From Lantana camara (lineage: Eukaryota; Streptophyta; Magnoliopsida; Lamiales; Verbenaceae), in assembly GCA_037501455.1 (NCBI GenBank), contig CM074865.1, positions 16,686,501 to 16,750,500 on the forward strand: a stretch of 64,000 nt of DNA, in the 5' to 3' direction. Under the pieces are notes generated by a model. The model ran no database searches. It was not told the DNA's origin and was given only the letters and a program-made list of their open reading frames with translations. Of the stretch, positions 56,683 to 64,000 are shown piece after piece. How positions within the stretch are numbered: position 1 is the stretch's first letter; every line of letters begins with the position of its first letter. The position numbers and the translations under genes were made by a program.

Positions 56683-56717
56683 GAAAAAATTTTAATAAAC
56701 CTTTCTCTCTTTTATAT

Positions 56718-57713
56718 ATGGAGGATAAAATTGACATTTCAGAAATAAAAGAAGAGATCTCATATATCAACAGTATGGCAGAAGATCTCTATGAAGGCAT
56801 TGTTCTCCTGGAATAATATATGTATAAAAATTTGCCTCCATTGATAGATTTGGTAACTGAAAACCTAGAAAAGGTGAATAAAGTGACTCAAAGGTTAGAA
56901 AAATATATTGAAAATTTTGAGTCAATAAAAATAGAAGAGACTGAGTCATCTGGCAAGAAAAATAAAGAAGAAGCCTAAAATAAAGTTCCTTCGGTCAGTG
57001 AAATAAAACTGGAAAATGAGTCTTCTCCAAAAGCAATAAAGATTGAAGTGGAAAAATATGTTCCCAACACTGAATGGGAACGTTTATATATCCATACAGT
57101 TGACGAAGTATATAGTATGAAAAATACAGATACTATATTCTTCTCTAAATGCAAGAATATATATCCAAGGTTGACCTGCATAATGGGAGCAATGCCAGAA
57201 GCAGTTTATAGATATGTTTGTTTTGGGTTCCTTGATATAATCTACCCAAGTAAAGATCTCATGGAAATATCCAGATTTGATGATACCCTAAAATCACAAA
57301 TCAGTAAATTTGCAAGAGGAAGACAGGTGGTTCTCAAATTCTACACCATATCTCCAGAACCAGAGAAGCATATATGGCATGAAGCCTTCTTCATGATCAC
57401 TGTAGACCACCTTTCTGACACCATAAAGATTGAGCAAGGAAATAAACCTTTGAGGAAAATCCAAGTTAATAAAGAATGGATTGTCCAAAGGCGTGCTTTG
57501 GGAATAAAAGCTATCCACAGTGTTGCAGAAAATCTGTACAAATATAAGTTCGAAACCTTGATGAGTAAAGGGAATTGGATTCTACTCACCAAAGGAGGAA
57601 AAATAACTTCTCCTCTTTTAATGGAATTCATAAATAAATTTGAAAAACATGAATTTTTCTGCACTGCAGAGACTAGACAAGAAGCTTGCAAGTTGATGGG
57701 TTGTAACCATTAA
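56718..57713 (+). pseudogene. Viral transactivator/inclusion-body-type protein, N-terminal stops
   Basis: 332 codons from ATG 56718. Two in-frame TAA codons (near 56814 and 56976) interrupt the charged, coiled-coil-like N-terminal third; the remaining 222 codons (57048-57713) are open. Position after Pol and before the promoter is that of ORF VI (TAV) of caulimo-, soymo-, cavemo- and solendoviruses, which enables polycistronic translation by reinitiation. The C-terminal FFCTAETRQEACKLMG segment resembles the short RNase H1-N-like fold found in TAV proteins. Identification rests mainly on position and that segment. Confidence 0.6.
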
Positions 57714-57717
57714 ATGA

Positions 57718-57935
57718 TGTAAGCACATGCATCAGCAAGGAAGCGACGAATGCCATGGCGTCATACTCCATTCATCAAGTGGCAAATAAAGGTGTCGGCA
57801 GCATCTCAACCATAGAAAAGTGTCGACAAGATCTGAAGGATAAAGCAGTGGATCTCAAATAAAAATTTCAAGTCCGAATAGTAGTAAAAATATAGCCTAT
57901 AAATAGAGTCATCTTGTATGGTGAAAGAAATTGTC
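57718..57935 (+). promoter_or_regulatory. 35S-type viral promoter
   Basis: TATA box TATAAATA at 57898-57905, about 185 bp after the last viral ORF. Upstream, TGATGTAAGCACATGCATCAG (57715-57735 region) resembles the as-1-like/TGACG enhancer area of caulimovirid promoters. Transcription start is expected near 57930. It would drive the pregenomic RNA through 58350 and, on a circular genome, on past the primer site. Confidence 0.6.
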
Positions 57936-58350
57936 TTGAAATCTGAGAGTCATATGTAAAAATATCTTGAAAATTTCTGAGTGTTGAGTTTTGTATTTCC
58001 AGATAAATCTTCTTTTCAGAATATATGATGTTTGTATAAACCTCTTTGGAAGGAAATAAAATTCTCCTTTTCATATACACAAGATAAATACTTTGTTAAG
58101 AGTTTTATTAAACCTTTTTACTCCAGTCTATTCCTGCAAACCTTTTTATTGAAACTTATAAGCCGTAGTGAGGTTTTTCGTTGGAGGTTGAAGTCTGTTT
58201 CCAGTTGATGTCCGTGAAAGCATAAAGCTGTGAGGACTTTTGGAATAGGAAGGGCTAACTGAGGAGAAACGAAGATGAGTCTTGGAGGATCAATAATTCA
58301 GGGTTGTAGAAGAGGAAGGTGATAAAGAAAGGTAATAAAAATTTTACAAA
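57936..58350 (+). other. Viral R region and 5' leader part
   Basis: Sequence after the TATA box, with AATAAA at about 58057 (GGAAATAAAATTC), placed as for the polyadenylation signal that defines terminal redundancy, then leader sequence to about 58340, where viral character is lost. It is not repeated upstream of the primer site, so the copy is not visibly terminally redundant. Confidence 0.45.
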
Positions 58351-60786
58351 TTATTTGTGTGTTTTATGAATTTTAGGATGAATTTTAGAGTACTTCTATT
58401 CATTAAGCATGATTAATTTCAATGTCTATGCTCTACGTTTAATATTATGAATAAAAATATACTTTATATACCTAATTAAAATATTTTTGGGGTCAAATTT
58501 ATAAATAACATAAAGTATATAGTAATAAAAGAAAATAATAAAAAGCTTTTAGTGGAGTTGCATATGCCATCCACGACTAGTAGTAGAAAATTAATACATA
58601 TATAAAAAATAGTATTTTATTAATAAAAATAAAAATTAATACTATTTTGAGAAAAGACTCCCCATTTCAACCCTTCTTTTTCTTTAAAAATACCCTTTCA
58701 AAAAAAAAAAAAAAAACCTTCTTTTTCTTTAAAAATACTACAATACCCTTATGATTATTTTGATTATTTCTTGAGAATATTAATTTTTCTTCGCCACTTT
58801 AACAATAAACTAGGGTTCCGTTTAGGACTTCTTGGTTCTTGTTTTCTGACGAAATTTTTTCTCAATGATAAATACCAGATTCCACAAAGAGAGTCCGAAT
58901 TGAGTTCCAGAACAACCGATAAAAAGGAGAAAAAAAATTGCAAATTTTGAATCTTTTTCTAATTTACAAATGCATAAGACGAGAAAATTTTATGAGAATA
59001 ATACAACACACCAAAGAACTGAAGAGGAAATGCATACCCAGAAACAAGCGGAGTAGTACTACGAGAAACACTAGCTTTCAATTGCTTGAAGTGATAATGT
59101 TAAGCTCGTGCCTTTCAATATGCAGAGAAAAAAGGGAGGGAAGAGATTTGGTCAATGTCCAGACAATCCCTCCAAAAATATTTTGTTTTGCAAGAATTGG
59201 GGTATAAATAAAAGTGAAATCTTCGATGAAGGAAATCTTTTCTCAATGGCAAACAACGTAAATTAGAACAAGCGATGGATAAACAGGTAAATGGCTTGGA
59301 CCATAAGGGCTCATTTACTTTCACAACTGGCCCTACCTCGGAAGTCGCACCCAAACGGTTAAAAATATCATCCCAGCCTTATTAATCAAATTGCTGGTGC
59401 CCATTTTCATGTCTTCAAGAAAGGCGGGCAAACACCAAAAAAATGAAGGACAAGGCTGTAATCTTGCGCAATAAAGTAGGGGCAGTATAGACATTTCAAC
59501 AGCTGCAATAAATACAGCTTATTTAGCTGCTCAAAAAGAAGTGGTTAATTTGGCCACCCTTTCCTGCTATTTCCCCGGGGCTCCGGGACTAACCCCAATA
59601 GGCCTGACTAACAAAGTAAACTGCTGGGTAAGTGGGGTTAGCTAACCAAGCACCCTTTTATTGCCGTAGTAAACGAGCCCTAAAGCTGGTGGTTTAGATA
59701 AAAATTAAGGGCACGTTTACAATAGTAGATAACTATGTTTTAGTAAAATAAAGTGGCAGTTTAGAATGTTTACTTTACAATACTGTGGGTCTTGTCTTAA
59801 TCAATAGGCCCGTAGGTGGAGTGGCTTATGAATTGGTTATCTTGGACCTCAAAATTGGACCTTTTAAATAAGTCATCACCTTTTTGTTGCCATAAAATAA
59901 CAATATTATACACAACATATTGCTAATTACATCAATTTCCATGCCCCTCATCAAAAGCAGATTTCAGACTTCTGAAATCCTTCAAAATTTTCAGATGCTA
60001 ATTACATCAATTGCCATGCCCCTTATCGAAAGCAGATTTCAGACTTCTTAAATCCTTCAAAATTTTCTGAAAATTTTGGGCTCGCGAATTTCCCTCCAAT
60101 TGAGAAATTTTCCAGATCTATATATAGAGAATTCATCTCAAATCTTCCTCAACCTCTCCCGAAGTAAGTTATGTGTCCGTTATTCTCTATACTCCTCTTT
60201 CTAAATACATCGAATTTCTCATGGATTTCTAACCCTAATTTTTCTTCTCTCGTTGAATTTGTTCTTTTCTCATAAATACACGAAGTAAGGTTGTTGGAAG
60301 CGAATTTGCCGGAGCTAAGACTGTTTAATTCGATTTTCTTCCAAGGTAACCCTAAAATATCGGGTTCACAACTTTCTTTAAGATCGATGTGCGCATCCAA
60401 ACAAGCAAATAATTTGAAGTGGAAAAACCAATGTCGATCAAGATTGAAGCTAAAAAATTAATTTTGTCTTCATGAAATCGGTGAGAAATTGGTGAAGTCT
60501 TTCTGTGGAAGGTGAAATCGTGAGAGGGCTACGTTCAAGGTGAGAAATGAGATGAATATAAATCTGATGAAATTGGGGAAAAAAGGAGATTGTTTTAGTT
60601 TGGCGGGTTTGAGGGACTTTGAAGTAATTTTCCCAATTAATATTTCTGATAAAGAAATAAAGTAAACAACCTGCAAAAATAAGTTAAATAAGGCATTTAG
60701 TAAAATTGTCAAGTAAACAATCATTTTTAGTATTTAACCGGGGGTCTAAGATGGTTTATTGGGCCAGAGAGTTCACCACCATAAGA
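58351..60786. other. AT-rich intergenic DNA, no gene recognised
   Basis: Contains A-runs near 58700 flanked by the duplicated segment CCTTCTTTTTCTTTAAAAATAC, a 75-bp tandem duplication (59921-60070) and a TATA-like TCTATATATAGAG at 60118. ORFs here lack domains. GC-richer sequence at about 59560-59660 may be an old transposon end. Confidence 0.5.
59921..60070. repeat. 75-bp tandem duplication
   Basis: Two units, 59921-59995 and 59996-60070, with few differences (for example ATCAAAAGCAG versus ATCGAAAGCAG). Confidence 0.85.
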
Positions 60787-60999
60787 CACTACAAGAAAAC
60801 AACGGAATTCCGACGGCACTGTTCGTCGGAATTCCGTCGGAAACATCAAATACCGACGAATTTCCGATGGATTTCCGACGGATGATTGTTGTCGCATAAC
60901 TAGTCCTCGGAAAAATTTACCGACGGATTACCGTCGGAAATCCGTCGGAAACAGCTCGGCGAGCCAACCCAATGCGAGAATTAATTCCCACGATTATTG

Positions 61000-61072
61000 C
61001 GCTAGCGGGGATTCGAACTCGGGTCTCCAAGAGAGAATGGTTACCCCCTTACCAACTTGGCTAACTTGCTTA
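61000..61072 (-). ncRNA. tRNA-like segment inside the CACTA element
   Basis: On the minus strand TAGCCAAGTTGG (61063-61052) fits the Pol III A box and GAGTTCGAATCC (61020-61009) fits the B box, at tRNA-like spacing. The T-stem is imperfect and the acceptor pairing poor, so it is more likely a tRNA pseudogene or SINE-derived piece than a working tRNA. Confidence 0.45.
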
Positions 61073-61409
61073 TTGTTAATATTTTGTCTTTAAATATATT
61101 TATATACTTATTTCAAATAATTATTTAAATACGTTTTGTTATTAATTTAAAATATAAAATTTTAAATATATGATTATATGAATTAAATATAATCATATTT
61201 ATTGAAATTTTTTAAAAGTACTTATTCAAATGAAAATAAAACTCATTAGAATTAAGAGTTCTCCGATCAATTAAAAATATATAGAGTATGATAATAAGAA
61301 TTTTTTCTAAAATTAATATATTAATTATAAGTTACATTATAAGATAATTGTACATGTAAAAATAAAATTAGTAATTAGAAAAAAATTTATTTAATTAAAT
61401 TTAATAGGT

Positions 61410-61930
61410 TCCGACGGATTACCGACGGAATTTTCGTCGGAAATATTTATTTTTATTTTTATATTTTTATAGTTTCCGACGGATTACCGACGGAATTTCC
61501 GTCGGAAAATATTTATTTTTATTTTCATATTTTTATATTTTTCGAAGGATTACCGACGGAATTTCCGTCGAAAAATATTTATTTTTATTTTTATATCTTT
61601 ATATTTTTATAGTTTCCGACGGATTACCGACGGAATTTCCGTCGAAAAATATTTATTTTTGTTTTTATATTTTCCAACAAATTCCGTCGGAAAACCGTCG
61701 GTATTCCGTCGGAAAATATTTATTTTTATTTTTATTTTTTTATTTTTATATTTTCCGACGGAATTACCGACGGAATTGTCCGTTGGAAATGTTTCCGACG
61801 GATTACCGACGGAATTTCCGTCGGAAAATATTTATTTTTATTTTTATATTTTTGAACAAATTCCGTCGGAAAACCGTCTTGATTCCGTCGGAAAATAATA
61901 ATTTTCCGACGGACTTGATTCCGTCGGAAA
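61410..61930. repeat. Subterminal CCGACGG/CCGTCGG repeat array of the CACTA element
   Basis: Roughly seven units of about 55-70 bp, each TCCGACGGATTACCGACGG followed by AATTTCCGTCGGAAA and a T-rich spacer (ATATTTATTTTTATTTTTAT). Confidence 0.9.
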
Positions 61931-61950
61931 TTGACAGTTTTCTTGTAGTG

Positions 61951-62146
61951 AGAAGTCGTTTACTTTCCCGGAAAAAGTTTTGGGCAGATAAGATAATGGA
62001 GATTTTTTTTAATGGATTAATTAGTCATTATCTATCATTTACTTTTAAAGCTAAATATCATGTTTTCTTGAATTAGTTGTTTATTTTACGTGTGAAGATA
62101 ATTAATTTACATAATAATTTACCAAAATAGTCATATACTTATCTCA

Positions 62147-62210
<64 letters not shown>

Positions 62211-63512
62211 TGATTTTTCTTTCCTTTAAAGACCATTGGCATACATATTATGTCTTTTTCCTTCTTCTAAATACGACGGACAGTGATTTAAATTTTTAAG
62301 TATTGTTTTTCAAATAATAGTAATCAATGATGATTTATTATTATTTTTAGATGAAGCTTAGGCTTCTCTTTCCCACCAAAATTATTTTTAGATAGTTTTT
62401 TTTACGTAAAAGTAATTTTTTTTCTTGAAAATAATATTTTTAAACAAATTTAAAATCACATTATATTAATTGAGTGTCAGTTTTTTAGTTAAATTTTATA
62501 AATAATAGCAATTAATGATGCTTATCAATTAATAAAAAATTATAGATAATAGTAATCAATGATGCTTATCAGTTAATAAAATAACTAGTAACTTTTGCAC
62601 ACGCAATAAAAAAAAATATATTATTTAAATATATTAAAATTATTTTCATTTTAATATATATTTTAGAGTCAATTTTAAAGTAATTATTAAATTATGATAA
62701 ATAAAAAAAAAAGATAAAGTTTATACATCAAATAAAAGAAAAGGAATTCAAGACCAAAAAAAGAAAAGAAAAGGGATTGATGTGGGTAAGAGAAAAGAGG
62801 AGTTATAAAGATGTTGGAGTGGTAATCAAATACACAAAATAAAAAAAAGAAAAGAATGTAAGAGATCAAAAACGAATGGAAAAACTAAATAATTAAAAAA
62901 AAAAAAAGAATCCAAGAGTCCACCAAACAATTGTTATTTGTTTCTCTCACGTATAGATTATAGATAATAGCAGTTAATTTATTTCTTTTTTAATAAATAA
63001 TAATGACAAACTTTTGTAAATAAATCAAAGATTTGGACAAATAAGTAAATGTATACATGCCGATAAAAATCATGATTTCTCAAACACGGCATTTTGCCAT
63101 GTGAAGGAAAACTGATAAAAACTTCTTATTTTACAAGCCGAACAAATTTTGACAGAAAAACCAACATGAAAAGCAAACGAGAGATTTTGAGATTTAATTA
63201 ATTTTATCTGCCAGATTAAGTGAAAGTAAACGACTTCTAAAAAAATGAGATAAACGTACCCTAAAACCTCTATTTTGAATGGGCTACCAACACAGCCCAC
63301 AAGAGATTCTATGGGCAGGCTTAATAGTTTAGTGAGGGCTTGGAGACTATTAAAATTGGATCTGTAACCGGCCCCACACCCTCAACACACGGAAATTATT
63401 AATTTTAATTTTCGGGAAAAAGACTTACATATTATACTTAGGAGGAAAAAAAAATAAAAAAATAAAAAAATAAAAAAAATTACTCTGCTAACCCGAGTTT
63501 CCTTTCAACGGA
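61951..63512. other. AT-rich intergenic DNA, no gene recognised
   Basis: Includes a (TA)n tract at about 62149-62210 and A-rich runs near 62700-62900 and 63450-63480. ORFs on either strand are low-complexity. Confidence 0.5.
62149..62210. repeat. (TA)n microsatellite
   Basis: About 30 TA dinucleotides with one interruption near the right end. Confidence 0.9.
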
Positions 63513-64000
63513 ATGAGTTTTTATCCCTTTTCAACGGAAGAATCCGATCAACTACGATGGAGTAGAAAGAAGATCCGAACGGCCTCCGATGCAGGTTTGG
63601 TTAGTGATGGCGAAATAAATGAAGGAGATGAAGGAGATGAAGGAGAAAACAATGGCGCCACTCAATTGAAATCCTATCTAAGTTCACTGATAGGCAAGAA
63701 AGCAGCATCCGACAAAAAATTTGAATCCTCCACTATGCTTGATCTTGATAGAATTAAGGTGGTGGAGCCCATTGAAGAGTTTCCGTATTCCTGGGTGATC
63801 ATTGATGATGAGTACCGGAAAGCTTTGTAGGAACCGTGGAAGGACTCATGGATCCTCAAGATTCTAGGGAGGACAGTTAGTACGAATCTTCTCTTAGCAC
63901 GGATTAATAACATATGGAGACTGCAAGGTGATTATGAACTCATCGACTTGGGGCACAGTTGCTATATTCTCAAGCTTCAAGACATAGAGAAAGCTTCGTT
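63513..64000 (+). pseudogene. LINE-type ORF1 with DUF4283 domain, partial
   Basis: Starts at ATG 63513 with a charged N-terminal region including acidic repeats (GDEGDEGE) before a Lys/Ser-rich part. An in-frame TAG at 63828-63830 precedes EPWKDSWILKILGR, IWRLQGDYELIDLG and YILKL, which together match the start of a DUF4283 domain, common in plant LINE ORF1 proteins and some related gag-like genes. The frame is open to the right edge. The stop sits where the family often has an aromatic residue, so it is probably a point lesion. A related but different ORF1 is at 18958-20044 on the other strand. Confidence 0.65.

Larger units (their letters stand above)
44800..58350 (+). mobile_element. Endogenous pararetrovirus (Caulimoviridae), near genome-length, inactivated
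   Basis: Viral sequence in genome order: leader repeats, tRNA-Met primer site (45095), micro-ORFs, virion-associated-type protein, capsid, movement protein, protease-RT-RNase H, transactivator-like ORF, 35S-like promoter and R/leader. Excluding the LTR insertion at 47528-53437 it is about 7.6 kb, fitting the 7-9 kb family range. No integrase is present, as expected. Capsid before movement protein before Pol resembles cavemo- and solendoviruses; the separate coiled-coil ORF and second protease-like domain do not let me assign a genus. Stops and frameshifts in capsid, Pol and transactivator show it is not expressible as it stands. Ends are approximate. Confidence 0.88.
60787..61950. mobile_element. 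Non-autonomous CACTA (En/Spm) transposon
   Basis: 1164 bp starting CACTACAAGAAAAC and ending GTTTTCTTGTAGTG, an exact terminal inverted repeat of the CACTA class, with 3-bp duplication AGA at 60784-60786 and 61951-61953. The subterminal regions are packed with TTCCGACGG/CCGTCGGAA units in both orientations (about 60803-60950 and 61410-61930), the usual transposase-binding layout. It has no transposase gene. A tRNA-like segment lies inside (61000-61072). Confidence 0.95.

Noticed and set aside
57294..57691. Reverse-strand ORFs over the viral transactivator ORF
   Set aside because: Shadows of the plus-strand frame.
44800..58350. An infectious, intact viral genome
   Set aside because: Stops and frameshifts in capsid, Pol and transactivator, a 5.9-kb LTR insertion in the movement gene, and no visible terminal redundancy.
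60149..60724. Reverse-strand ORFs of 83 and 84 codons
   Set aside because: Phenylalanine/leucine- or charge-rich without domains, in AT-rich DNA with a TATA-like site on the opposite strand; not supported.
61000..61072. Functional tRNA gene
   Set aside because: A and B boxes are present but T-stem and acceptor pairing are poor, and the segment is inside a transposon.

Overview
The window is repeat-dominated nuclear DNA of a flowering plant. The sequence shows Ty1/copia and Ty3/gypsy chromovirus LTR retrotransposons with tRNA-Met primer sites, plant LINE ORFs with a DUF4283-type domain, a Mutator-like transposase, a CACTA element, a foldback MITE and an endogenous caulimovirid (pararetrovirus). 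The species cannot be read from it. No intact host gene was recognised; the only non-TE candidate is an unassigned 106-codon ORF at 22813-23133.

1-20.3 kb: a degenerate LINE on the minus strand is split by two copies of one large copia element in opposite orientations. Copy 1 (1-7888, minus) runs off the left edge and keeps one uninterrupted Gag-Pol frame. Copy 2 (8790-18957, plus) is complete, with 1956-bp LTRs that read as identical and the target duplication CCTGG; its Gag-Pol frame is split by paired 2-base indels. Both copies have a leader of about 2.3 kb with a GC-rich hairpin island and four copies of a 17-bp motif. LINE pieces lie at 7889-8789 (endonuclease) and 18958-20340 (ORF1). 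A second LINE 3' fragment is at about 20571-21215.

21-31 kb: AT-rich DNA with the orphan ORF and a tandem array of small inverted repeats (23889-24176), then a Mutator-like transposase pseudogene (plus). It is interrupted by a complete but decayed 5.1-kb copia element (24641-29721, duplication TTTCT) and cut at 31050 by a chromovirus.

31-41.7 kb: a decayed minus-strand chromovirus (Tekay/Del-like, with chromodomain). Its 3' LTR holds a 3.67-kb solo LTR (31404-35076, duplication TATGT), which itself carries a MITE. The gag end and 5' LTR are missing.

41.7-58.4 kb: an AT-rich block with small ORFs, an LTR-like insertion carrying a GC-rich minisatellite (42833-44799), then an endogenous pararetrovirus in genome order. 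The order is leader repeats, tRNA-Met primer site, three micro-ORFs, a coiled-coil virion-associated-type protein, capsid protein, movement protein with a protease-like domain, protease-RT-RNase H, a transactivator-like ORF, and a 35S-type promoter. ORFs overlap by a few bases, as in viruses that use reinitiation. Capsid, Pol and transactivator frames are broken. The movement frame is interrupted only by a solo LTR (47528-53437, duplication GATAT), which contains another solo LTR (48371-52124, duplication GCCGT).

58.4-64 kb: AT-rich DNA, a 1.16-kb non-autonomous CACTA element (duplication AGA) with a tRNA-like segment, and at the right edge the start of a LINE-type ORF1.

Target duplications and nesting give a relative insertion history: MULE before chromovirus and copia; pararetrovirus before solo LTR C before solo LTR D; LINE before both large copia copies.
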